Positions 50,693 through 61,097 of a stretch of 64,000 nucleotides of DNA are shown here, in pieces (the stretch's first letter is position 1; the number at the start of each line of letters is the position of its first letter). A model generated the notes under the pieces. It was given only the letters and a program-made list of their open reading frames with translations, did not search any database and was not told the DNA's origin. This DNA is from Psettodes erumei (Eukaryota; Chordata; Actinopteri; Pleuronectiformes; Psettodidae). The stretch lies in assembly GCA_016785225.1 (NCBI GenBank), contig JAFBJZ010000772.1, forward strand, positions 1,550,001 to 1,614,000. The letters run 5' to 3'. Position numbers and translations under genes: made by a program.

Positions 50693-52039
50693 CTATAATG
50701 GTACAATGCTAGAAAGAGGCAAATCACAGTCACCAAGGAGATAGTCTCTTTTCAGGGTGGACATCTTGTTCACCAATTTAAAGCGAAGGGACCGCTGGCA
50801 GAGGTCTTCCTCTGAGATACCATCAAAGAAGAAATCCTCATTGAAGATTGGATTACGGCTCTTTCTGATGACTGTGCTGCGTTGCTTCTGGACTTTTCCA
50901 GGAACCAGAGAGAGGCTGACACTGCAGTTGATAATCTTAGGATCTACAGAGAGAGGATAGAGGCCCTCAGCACTGATCAGTCGGACCCTTAGTCTTTGGT
51001 TATCTGGACAGTACTCTGCTGAGAGTCTCAGGCTGCCATCTTTCCCTATGGGTACCATTCTTTCTTTCATTGCCCTCTCTCTGTGAAGACTCAAGTCCAT
51101 GGGGAAGATGGTGGGTGGTGCCAGGCTGTAGTTGTTGGGTAGGCCTTCTGCTAAACCCTCTGATGCCCTCCTCATAACATTGGGGCTGTTGTCGGTGGAG
51201 CTGCCTTCATCTGTGGATAGGGAATTGTTCCTGGACACCATTGCCTTTCTCATGCTCCTTGACAACAGCAGTTCATGACTCAGTGCTTTGAATAGGGAAG
51301 ACTTGGCAGGGCACCTGGACAGCAGTGGTGAACTGAAAGGAGAGGATTCAGTCGAGGAAGTCGTGTCGCTGTCCGGGGCTGTCTGCCAGTTCAGGGTGTA
51401 GCATCTTGGGGAAAGCCTGGAGGTCAGGCTGTTGAGACTAAAAGAAGATGGGGAGGAGGAAGGTGAAGTGGAGGGGGAGACTTTGGAGCACATGCTGGAT
51501 CGACTTCTAGGCACCAGCAGTGGAGAAGAGCCAGGATCAGAGTGGAAGAGTGACTCCTTCCTTCTGGTGTGGGGGCTCTCCAGTAAGGTGCAAAAGCCAT
51601 AACAGGTCTGGGCCTTGGCCAGGTGTGGAAGGGACAAAGCAGCCTGACTCTGGGGATCTGCGTTGGTGGTCTCCTCATCGCTGCAGCCATCATAGGGGCT
51701 CTCATCCACACTCTCCACCTGGATTATGTGTGGGTTGAGAGGCTCATGATGTGTCACCTCTATTTCAGGGGCAGCCCTTTCACAGGGAGACACCTTGATA
51801 ACACGAGCGGCTCGACATGGGTCCATATTCTTCATCTCCTGCAGGGATGGGATTGTTGGAGGGATGCAAAACTCTGGGATGTTATCTGGGGTGATGACAT
51901 TGGGACAGAGGAAAATCCTTTTGGGCTTGTCTGCTTTTTCTCCAAACATGATGTCACCGATCTTAAAACTGAATTCAGCTGATGGGATGGGCAGATTAGA
52001 TCTCTCCACTGACACGCGGATCTTCTCCATCACCCACAT
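50693..52039 (-). CDS. c2cd4a: C2 calcium-dependent domain-containing protein 4 (C2CD4A/B family)
   Basis: An intact 448-residue frame in a single coding exon, as in the mammalian genes. Mammalian C2CD4A/B are nuclear proteins linked to inflammatory signalling in endothelium and to beta-cell function and type 2 diabetes risk; the molecular activity is poorly defined. Family marks visible here are the MW start, NVITPDNIPEFCIPP at about 47-61, and SQAALSLPHL through YGFC.LLESPHTRRKESL at about 131-164. A serine-rich linker at about 174-245 and a C-terminal C2 domain at about 335-448 (GSLRLSAEYCPDNQRLRVRL, then FNEDFFFDGISEEDL) complete it. The middle block matches C2CD4A/B better than C2CD4C. 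The C2 domain lacks an obvious loop-3 DxD pair, so calcium binding is doubtful. An in-frame TGA at 52046-52048 bounds the start. Met1 has C at -3, whereas Met4 has a better context. The protein is longer than the mammalian ones. The A/B label is by family, not a one-to-one orthology call. Confidence 0.93.
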   Translation of the reverse strand: MWVMEKIRVSVERSNLPIPSAEFSFKIGDIMFGEKADKPKRIFLCPNVITPDNIPEFCIPPTIPSLQEMKNMDPCRAARVIKVSPCERAAPEIEVTHHEPLNPHIIQVESVDESPYDGCSDEETTNADPQSQAALSLPHLAKAQTCYGFCTLLESPHTRRKESLFHSDPGSSPLLVPRSRSSMCSKVSPSTSPSSSPSSFSLNSLTSRLSPRCYTLNWQTAPDSDTTSSTESSPFSSPLLSRCPAKSSLFKALSHELLLSRSMRKAMVSRNNSLSTDEGSSTDNSPNVMRRASEGLAEGLPNNYSLAPPTIFPMDLSLHRERAMKERMVPIGKDGSLRLSAEYCPDNQRLRVRLISAEGLYPLSVDPKIINCSVSLSLVPGKVQKQRSTVIRKSRNPIFNEDFFFDGISEEDLCQRSLRFKLVNKMSTLKRDYLLGDCDLPLSSIVPL

Positions 52040-52073
52040 GGGTCCTCAGACAGATATGGGGGAACTCTAATCT

Positions 52074-52200
52074 CTAAAATCAAAAGAACATGCTTGTTAA
52101 GTGTTGCATTGTTTTCTGACATCAAATGCACTCAAAGAGGGCAAAAAGAAATTGTACCATAACATCTACAATCATCCTCTTTGCAAGAGGACTTCCTTAC
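52074..52200 (-). other. c2cd4a: c2cd4 5'UTR intron, 127 bp
   Basis: On the minus strand a GTAAG donor at 52196-52200 follows exon sequence ending ATATAAG. The acceptor TTGATTTTAG ends at 52074, 34 bases before the start codon. The length is typical of fish short introns. Splicing is predicted, not shown. Confidence 0.6.
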
Positions 52201-52370
52201 CTTATATTCTGAAGATATGGATAATCCACAAAATTGTCCTAAACAGGATGAACTTAAGCTCCAGCTGGGTTCCGGGTTTTGTGAGAAATCTCCGAGGCTC
52301 TCTTGACAGCAGATGGAGGTTTTCTCTTGTCAAGAGCAGCACATCTGTGGCTGTTTGAGAGATGCAGGCA
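52201..52370 (-). other. c2cd4a: c2cd4 predicted 5'UTR exon
   Basis: This is the exon predicted between the TATA-like box and the GTAAG donor. It contains an upstream ATG (ATGTGCTGCTCTTGA on the minus strand), a four-codon uORF that could lower translation. The 5' limit is inferred from TATA spacing. Mammalian C2CD4 genes also have a non-coding first exon. Confidence 0.5.
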
Positions 52371-52520
52371 GTTTAAATGAAGCAGGAAGCCTGTGAATAT
52401 AACACACACACCCCACCCCACTCCCACCCACCCCCCTGTGCTGCTTAAACAGGATCCTCCCTCTCTCCTTGGCCACTGGTTCCCATGGAAATATCCAAAC
52501 CACAACACAGTGCAGTGCCC
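52371..52520 (-). promoter_or_regulatory. c2cd4a: c2cd4 candidate promoter
   Basis: On the minus strand a TATA-like GTTATATTC lies at 52394-52402, about 25-30 bp before the inferred start. Upstream is a G-rich run (GGGTGGGAGTGGGGTGGGG) near 52405-52440, capable of Sp/KLF-type binding. Confidence 0.45.
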
Positions 52521-54479
52521 CTGTAGTAACCCCTTGTACTGTTGGGAGAAGATACGTTCACTACTTTGAAAGTGAACAAGTGTTATTAAACAAATGGCAG
52601 GCTTTCAATTCAACTGTTTGTTTTTCCATTTATATATTAGATGGTGTGTTGGTGTGACCTTGTTCTGTGAAAATAAACAAGGTTATCTGATAACTGTTTA
52701 TCTGAAGATAACAATTCCGAACCATTTTTAGAAATTTGAAGTGTTATTGACTTTAAGTGGCGAGAGTTCAAGGATAAAGCTTAACTCAATCAGGTCTCCA
52801 TCTAAAAGGCGATTCAGTGAAAACAGTGGTTTAACTATAGACATAAAGAAATATATATTTAATAAATCATTTAGAACATTTCACATCATTGCAACGATTG
52901 TGACAACAAAATTCTGGATAGAATTTGCATCACTACATGGACACGTGTCTGTAATTCAGCCAGATATATTTGGTATCTTTATGATTGATAGGAACTTGAC
53001 TCGTCAAACAAACACTTCACCATAGTAAATAACGCCTATTTGGAACATAATGTCACTTTATCAGATATGTGCTTTCTGAAAAACCAACATCAGAGTAAAA
53101 AGGACAAGGAGGACATTGATTCATTTACCATCAACCTAACATAACTCCTTAGGTCTTTAACCTTTATTTTAACATTGCAATGTCAGTGCTACCCTCTTGT
53201 GGTGGGACACAGAGCCAATATCATAGGAATGATTCATGCTTAACTGTTGGGTGTAATTTTGGTAGGCCTGCATAGGAGAGCTATGACTTGACAGTTAATG
53301 CAGTCTTCTAACATACGCTCAAACAGCACAACTGAGACAAACAAACTTATGTCACTTCGACCTGTTTTGTTTGGGGTTTTTTTATATTTGACTGGCTACT
53401 GCAACAAGGACTGTGTTTTCTGACAGTTCACTTTTTCTTTATTGAAAAGCACCACTGTGCACAGGACAAGGTTCAAGTGGAGTAACTTGGTTACCATGTG
53501 TTACCAGGCATTAAAGGACAGAATGATGTCAGTGCTAACAATATAACAGGAAAGTGTCTTTAATGGGGTAGTTCCCAGAAATGTTTTCCAAAATGTTCAG
53601 CTCATATCAGTAATCCAAGCATACCTCTCATTACTTGCAGACTGAAGTGCAAGAATGTAGGTAAATTATAACGATAGTGGGTGTTTGTGTATGAACATGT
53701 AAAAAGGGCTTAATTTTAAACAGATTTTAGGAAACTGCTCAGCATTTTTAGCAATTCAGAAGAAAAGTGTAAAATTAAGCAAAAAAAATTCGATCATCCA
53801 TACAGAAAGAGATGACGAGAGCTCTTGCAATAACTGCGTATATGAAATATTAATAATGTATCTAATACGTTGTGGATAAATATTAGAACAACTGACAGAC
53901 GTCGCGTGCTCTGTTTACTATTTCCAGTGTCTGAGCATGTCTGAGCGTGGTTACTTGCATGTCTCCGTATCTCCATAAGGGGGCACTATATGTTTAGTAA
54001 ACAACACTACGCACGCGCACACACACACACACACACACACACAATGATAAAGTAATTGAAATGTTGCATATGCTCAAATTTATTACACAGATTTACAAAA
54101 GTTTTTAAAAAATCCTACTAAAACGATCTCTTCATATTCTGAATGAGAGTACATAGTTTATGAATACACTATTCAGCCTGCCCCCACACCCCCCATGACA
54201 GCCATGTATTCCTTAAAATAATCTTAACATGATGTATACTCTTTCCTGTTGGTATTTGTTTTAATCATTGAAAAAAAGATGTAGGCTACTGCATGGTGTT
54301 TGTTACGTACATGAAACATGTCGGTTTTAACATCATCTGTGGCATTAATCTGGCGTCTAGGCGGGATAGGGCAAAAGCAGTGAGGGCAGTCCTCTGTGAT
54401 GGTTTAGTCTCGCTGACACGCTTTTGGCAGGTGCACTTCACTGCACAATTTCGAAGCAAAAAAAAATATTTCAAAATAA
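52521..54479. other. intergenic DNA between c2cd4 and the next candidate promoter
   Basis: No gene is seen. It holds (CA)13 at 54019-54044 and two weak CTCF-like words: the minus strand of 53199-53213 (two mismatches) and the plus strand of 53973-53987 (CCATAAGGGGGCACT, two mismatches). No transposon is recognised. Confidence 0.4.
54019..54044. repeat. (CA)13 microsatellite
   Basis: An uninterrupted CA run after a short CGCACG run. Confidence 0.95.
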
Positions 54480-54860
54480 GAGTCAGTCACTCAAATCCTC
54501 CATGCGCTCATCTTTACGCGTGCATGAGTTACACGACGGTCGCGTCTATCTCGTTGGACTCAGGGCTCTTGTGCATTTAAAGTCATTCCTGCTAGAGCCA
54601 CATTTTTATGATTATCAGACACAGTGGGTGAGCGTGACGCGGCTTCCTTTTTTATTCGGCGCATAGATATGTGGTCGCCCCCCCCATCTCTCTCCACTGT
54701 ACGATAAACGAGGAGGGGCTTGATTCCGTGGAGGAGGCAGGCGAGCTGAGCTGACCCGCTTGCGGTGTGTGTGTGCGTGTGTGTGTGTCTCTGAGTGTGT
54801 CGCCCAGCCTACATCCAAGTCAGCTCGCATGCATTGACGAGCGGCAGACATCAGGTAGGA
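54480..54860 (+). promoter_or_regulatory. CpG-rich candidate promoter with non-coding first exon (possible tln2)
   Basis: CpG density rises sharply between about 54480 and 54980. A plus-strand splice donor, CAG/GTAGGA, falls at 54854/54855. The upstream segment 54700-54854 has no long open frame and would be a 5'UTR exon. In human the plus-strand gene beyond C2CD4B is TLN2, which has distant non-coding first exons, so a tln2 alternative first exon is the leading guess. The exon is not recognised by sequence, and a lncRNA or enhancer remains possible. Confidence 0.35.
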
Positions 54861-57170
54861 TTTCGCCTTCGTGTTTTCTAAGATTTTTCCTGTGTCTCAT
54901 GAAAAATGAAAAAAAAACCTCTGGCGCTGTTGCTGAAGGTGCCGTTCCTCCCCAAACGGGCTCTACTACTACAGGGAGGCGGACCGCTCGATGTTGGCTC
55001 AGCAAGAAGCGCTGAAAACATTTCACATTAACATCCTGCAGACGACCTTTTTCACATCATTAGCGCGATGCGTTCCTCTCCACTATCACCTTGCCCTTCT
55101 GTAGATTGAACGTCAGTCGTTTTGCTTCAGCTGGCGCCTTAATAGAAGCTTGTCAAGTCTATTTTTCACCAAATATGTGACAGACTGCTTTTGACATTGA
55201 CAGATAAGAGGTAAAAAAAAAAGATGACCTACTTGTTTTAGCGTTGTTGGTTGATGTTAAATATGTATGCTTTGCGAATTTTGTGTGTTAAAGTAGGTTA
55301 AATAAGCAACTATGCTTCAGCATCATTGCTGCTCGGCAAAGAAATGCGCTGCACAGTAACTTGACCTGAATGTTATCTGGATCTGCTCAACATCAAAGCT
55401 GACATTGACGATGTGAGAGTGTGGTTGGCAAGCAGGGATGTAACCGCCGATGATTTGCAGTGGGCTGACGTAAAAAAAAATGTTGGTAGAAGACAGACTG
55501 TAATGGTCAGTTTGGTCAAGTTTGTGAAGACTGCAAACGCTTTCAAATGCAGTTATCCTTTGCCCCAGTGATAAAATTCTGCTACTTCACGGATCTCAGT
55601 AGGAAATTCTTTTTTTTTTTTTTTTTTTTTTAAATAAATGTGATACCTGCCTGCTTGCAGAGATCAGAGTGCAGACTCACCTGGCCTGTGGTGCCGTTAC
55701 ATTTTCTTAGGCATCAGCAGGGAGGCTCTGCACCCTCTGACTTGAGGACATGTCTGCTAAACCACCCTGCTGCCCCACACAGATGCTTTATGTGTCGCAC
55801 TTGTTAAAAATGTATCTTTTATGAGCTGTGACATGTGGTTGTTTCACGTGGGCACAGGCCAGTAAATGTTGTTCCGACACAGTAACCGTGGGGTGAAGGG
55901 GCCACACAGTGAACCTCGACATGGCTGTCCACGGCTGGTTTTACGTACAGTGCATTGGTTTGTGGAACAAATGTGTGAGTGTTTGCTGACTCACCATGCC
56001 AAACCACATTAGCTATTTTGACATGACTTAAGAATCTTAAGAATCATGGTTGACTGACTGTTTTGGACGATTTCACCCCACCCTTTTTACAATGTAAAGC
56101 AGCTGACCATTTACTGAGAGGGCATCTTGGATAGTGAGGGTCAAATCAAGGATACTCATACTGTGGTTGGGAGTGATGCAACTAGGAAGGCCAAGCTGCC
56201 TCAGCATTATTCAGACGGCTATGATTCAGGATGACAGAGTAAGGCACCACTGACACACCAGGGGCTTGACTCCAACTGGGAGTACCCAAACTAAAGATGC
56301 ACTCCCTGATACTGTAAGGCACCAGTTAGTGCAGGGTAAAAAGTAGCCACCAAATACTCAATGGGAAATGCTATATGACCTCCTCTGTAGCATTTTTAAA
56401 GCTCCACTGATGAAAAACATATAAACATTCTTCAATTCACAGAATGTTTTGTGCTACTCAGTGACTTTGTATCATTACTCTGTACTACTAGTACTCTGTC
56501 TGTTGTGATGTGTGTTAAGTAATCATTTGCTACATGGCCGCATCCTGGTTCAACATAACATTGAGTCTCCTTCAGATATGATGGATAGAGGTTTTAGTGA
56601 ATCACTGTACCACAATAGAAATACAAAAGTCATGCAGTTTGTCAGAAAATTTGACACTTCACCTTAAAGCAAAGCATGTTTTGATTTAAGGCCATTTTGG
56701 AGATTTACTGTATCATTACCTTCATCGTGATATTTACATGTCAACATATCAAAAACAGGACCAATAGGATCACAGGTGCATCCAGTGTGTAGAAGAAAGA
56801 TTTGGTGAATGGCAGATTTTCAAAATGTGCCAAGAGAAACTAATCTCCAGATTACATAGTGCTGGAAAGGCTTTAAGACCTGTAAATTCCTTTTGCTTAT
56901 AATGGAATTGAGCTGGATTGTCTATAGGATTAATGTATTTATGTTTAGACTGGCCATAATAGCTTTGCCTATTGTGTGTGCATATACATGTATATGTTTG
57001 TTTTTGTTTGTGTTCCGTATGGATGGAAACAGTGTTTACACTAGTTAGAGCAAATAACACTCAGACTGTGCGCTCAGATATCTCCTTTTGTGGAAATACT
57101 GAAGCTTGGTATATCACTTAGTGGTATAATGCATCTGCTGGTTGGCAATATGACAGACTTTCATTGCCGT
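54861..57170. other. presumed intron or intergenic DNA, no coding exon seen
   Basis: If the 54.85-kb donor is used this is the start of a plus-strand intron. T22 lies at 55610-55631. No RNA gene or transposon is recognised. Confidence 0.4.
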
Positions 57171-57469
57171 TAGGACTGAAAAATATATATTGACAGATAC
57201 TGCAATTGAGATAAGTCACAATTTTAGTGGGAATGTAAATTTTTGTATTCCATTTTAACTGGAAAAAAATTATGATAATGTACTTTTTGCTGGGGTCTCT
57301 ACCAAACAAGCATGCTCCCTTGTATCTGAAGAGTGTAATTTACAGGCTGGGGCATCTCTGTAGAACCACACATTTTCCATCTATCAAGAAATTGCAACTC
57401 CTATGAGTTACATATTTCACTTGGCCGTGTTGCGATTTCGCTCATATTTCAATTAATTGTCAAGCCCTA
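57171..57469. mobile_element. diverged MITE with TAGG(G/A)CT ends
   Basis: The left end TAGGACTGAAAAATATATA and the right end, read in reverse as TAGGGCTTGACAATTAATTG, are imperfect inverted repeats 299 bp apart. TAGGGCTG-type ends running into ATTAAT and GCGAAATCGCAA words are typical of abundant fish hAT-like MITEs. Internal words such as GACAGATACTGCAATTGAGA fit the same family from memory. No clear 8-bp duplication remains. Confidence 0.5.
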
Positions 57470-60400
57470 CTGATCATCTACAATGAGTGCTGTATACTTT
57501 CCCACAGCACAGTACACAGACAAAATTAGATCACAGCACCACCAATGTCACAAGCTCACATGCAGCATGCATCTGCCAGCGGCAACTGATAAGGTCTCAC
57601 TGTTTCATCATACAAAACACTAGATGCTATTCACAAGTCTCAAGGTTATAAAAGCAACATTTGATGGTTTCTAAGATTGTGCCCAAAGAAATCATCATCA
57701 CAAAAAGTTTTAAACTCAAAAAGCATCCCAAAATTGTTCTACTCTTCTTGCTCTCAGCTTCTGAAATATTAAACCCTGCAGTTTCACTTTGCAGTGGTAA
57801 TTAAAACCAAGCACATTTTAAATGGTGCCTTTTTTGCGCTCATTGCCAGCTACTGAAGAGGCCATTACCACAGTGAATCTGTATTATGGGAAGCTATTAA
57901 TGGTATCTGCTACAACAACTTGAGTTCATACTTTCAGCTGGGCGCCTATTTACTGGGAGTCACAGTGCCTCAAACGTGATCCTGAAATGCACTGCATGCT
58001 CTCATGAATTGCTTTTAGTCAGTGTTCATTCAGGCTTTGCAACCTAGGGAGAACTACGCAATCCTCAAACAGTTCCCTAAATAACAATAACTTAGTCATG
58101 CATTCACAAGTAAGCTTTTTTGACCCACAAAGTTTAAGATCAGTCAATTGTTAAAAACAAAGCCTCAGCTTTGTTTCTATGCTGCTCATTAGAAAGTGAT
58201 TTTCCTCTCAGCTGTTACAGTTGCTCCGTCATCAGGAATACGTTCCTGGTCGGAATTCCCCAGGAAATGTTCCGGGGGGGGGGTCAGGGTTTTGAGCGCC
58301 ACTGGAGTGTGTGATTGTTGAACCATTTTTAATGCATGAGTGTGTAGGAGGTGGAAACTAAAACACACCCCATGCTGCCGCTGTGACCTAGCCTTGTGTT
58401 TACCAGGGAAATAGATCTCTCCTACATATTTTTTTTTCTGTTGCTATCTCTGTGATCACAGCCTCTTTAGGCACTGGCCCGCCTCCAGATCTGTTTCCAC
58501 AGAACACGAGGTATAGATTCATAAGCTGGCTGCCATTCTCACTCTTTAACTAATACATCAATCTGAAGTCATTGTTTCCTGTATTTTCCCAACAGAAGAA
58601 TGTGGCAGGCAGCCGACATGTGAGAGCTATATAATACAGATGGGCCTTTTTTGTCAGTAGCAAACACTTGACCACATTCCCGATGTGTTTGATTTGAACA
58701 AAGGTTGCTCTCACTTGTAATTAAAGATTTAGTGGGATGACATTCAGTTGGCTCCATTAATAACTATTGGCCATTTTATTAGTGTGTTCAGCATAACTAC
58801 ATCCACAGGCTAATGAGCCTGTCAGTTTGATGTAATAGAATTTCATTTTACTGTTTTTAACTTGCAGAATAGTTATTAATATCTAAAAACAACATACATT
58901 GTGTTCTGACTGAAGGTAGAAAGAAAGCAGTTGATTATTATTTTTTGTAATGACAGATCAGCTGACCACACAGTATGTACTGTGCGTAAGAAAACACAGA
59001 ATGTACGACAAACATCAGGTAAAGTGGTATTGTATTGAACACAAGCCTCTCAGAGCTCGCATTGGTGGCTAATACAGTACATTTACTCTCCATGTGGCCT
59101 AAACGAACGCGGCTGTGCCAGCGGTGCCTAAGCAGACTTGAGAAATAGGTCAGTAGATGCCGGCATGGTGTGGTTCAGGTCGGAGGCAGTGGCACAGCCG
59201 GTGGCACTTCTCGTCAGTGGGTCAAACGAGATGCCAGTTTGAAGTAGCAGATGACAGGTCTGACCTTCACTGTCAAGCACACAGTATATAGCACTAAATT
59301 GGGCTTGTGATATAAAAAAAGATGTGCAATCTGAGGGTTCCCTGAACACCAGTTGTCAGCTTAAGTAAATAGCTTTCTTTGGCTGTCTGGCAGCTTTTAT
59401 GTTTGCAGAGTAAATTGTCTGTTGATAATTTAACGAATATTCTTTTACCTAATCTCTTTATGTGTGCATGTCTGCTTGAGGGCTATCTGGTTGAATTTAG
59501 CAGTGAGTGAGCATCTGACAAAAGCTTTAGTGCTCAAATTCTAAATACTTGTATGTATAAATTCCCTCATTAGCATCCAACTGTACTTGTCAACTGACAG
59601 TGTCTGCAATTAACACAACTTAACTTTGTTGGGAAAGGTGTTACTGCTGCAAATACATGCTGAATCTTTGTGGAAAAACATTTCTTCTGTGGTTTTACAG
59701 AGAAGCACTGGAATAATCAGACCCACTCTGCCTTAGGCAAAGTGATTATCAGCGGTAAAGATCATGTGATACCTGTGCTTAAGATCATGTGATATTCAGT
59801 ATCACCTCCTCTGAGAGGGAGAGAGGCAGCTAAATAAATGCTGTTTTGTCTCGGACATGGCTGCATTTCTGTATAACAAGTCTGTGTGAATACTACTAAG
59901 GATCAATTTGACTTTGACTTTAAGTACAAAAGGAGCTGATGCACGTTTTTATACTAAGTCAATATTTTCCCTTCCGTGCAAACTGCTGCTTTGGATTTTA
60001 ATTGTCACAGAATCCATATAGCAGAGTTTATCACCTGGTTGTCTTTGTTCAGTCAAAACTGCTGCTTGTGCTCAGTGAATAGTCACTTTGTTGTAACCTC
60101 TCCGGCTTCTTTCCACTCTATTGTTGGCACTTGTGCTCAGAGTGTCTAACTGCCAGAAACCATCTCTTTGTTGAGAAGTGTATTCAAAGTTACACTCAAG
60201 CAAACGATTGAATTCCCTCTGTCCTCTGACCTGCTGCATTATCAACCTCAATAAGAACCAATTACTTCACTGTAAACAGTACACTGTATATGTTGAGAGC
60301 TTAAGCCTACCATCTTCTTATAATTTTTATGATTATAGTTTTGTGGCCACTACCACAAAGTAAACATATTGCTCTCAAAGGCTCTGATGGTTTTGCCCCC

Positions 60401-60848
60401 TTCATTAGCATGGTAGGAGTGTTTTCACTGGCAGACGGTCTCACAGGAATGCCACAGGAGCCAGAGGTCAATGACAGTGGGGCAGAGATCTTAGTGATGG
60501 AGCCACTTGGCATTGATCTGCATCAATGATACATTACAGCCAAATGCAGCTGAGTGGTAGGGGTCCTGCACTACACTACAGTGAAGACACAGATCATTTG
60601 GTTTTCAGCAATCCTTTAACACCTATGACATAATTGTTTAGCTGACTGACAAAAATCTAAGAGCAGGGTTTTTGAAGTAATCCCAGTGAGTGTAAATTGT
60701 CTGTGAAGGGAGATGTCAAGAGGTTGAGAGGCTTACACAATTTTTGGATAGTGAGAGCAAAGGCTAGCTGTGCTGGGACGGGACGAGATGAGAATACAGT
60801 CAGATAAAGTAAACAAAGTGATATTGCTGTTGAATGGGACCATTGATG
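57470..60848. other. non-coding DNA, no gene seen
   Basis: The block at about 57720-58030 is complex and repeat-free and could be a conserved element. G10 lies at 58274-58283. Open frames at 59128-59349 (minus) and 60307-60529 (both strands) are unrecognised. Confidence 0.4.
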
Positions 60849-60874
60849 TTAACCTTGATTTCCCATCAAGGTTA

Positions 60875-60875
<1 letters not shown>
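60849..60875. repeat. perfect 11-bp hairpin abutting a (TG)n tract
   Basis: TTAACCTTGAT, loop TTCCC, then ATCAAGGTTAA, with no mismatches. The TG microsatellite starts at the very next base. Confidence 0.85.

Positions 60876-60907
<32 letters not shown>
60876..60907. repeat. (TG)16 microsatellite
   Basis: A 32-bp uninterrupted TG run. Confidence 0.95.
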
Positions 60908-60912
<5 letters not shown>

Positions 60913-61059
60913 GGCAGATGTCAGACAGTTTTTGTGACTGTCCGGGGGAAAGGACTCTCCCATCTGAAGAGTGGCACTGAAATTACTGCTATCCTCTGCT
61001 GATCCTCTGCAGGCTGCACATGGTTGCTGACCGAGCAAGAACCCCCCCCACCACCACCA

Positions 61060-61060
<1 letters not shown>

Positions 61061-61096
<36 letters not shown>
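61061..61096. repeat. (CA)18 microsatellite
   Basis: A 36-bp CA run preceded by C8 and (ACC)n. It is complementary in orientation to the (TG)16 153 bp to its left. Confidence 0.95.

Positions 61097-61097
<1 letters not shown>

Noticed and set aside
53199..53213. Minus-strand CTCF-like word
   Set aside because: Two core mismatches, including at informative positions; too weak to call without binding data. The words at 35868-35882 and 37838-37852 are rejected for the same reason.
60307..60529. Open frames on both strands with protein-like composition
   Set aside because: No family recognised and no splice context; kept only as unassigned sequence.
60541..60580. tRNA/SINE-like A-box around GCTGAGTGGTAGGGGTCC
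   Set aside because: No B-box, no clover-leaf and no repeat-like body nearby.
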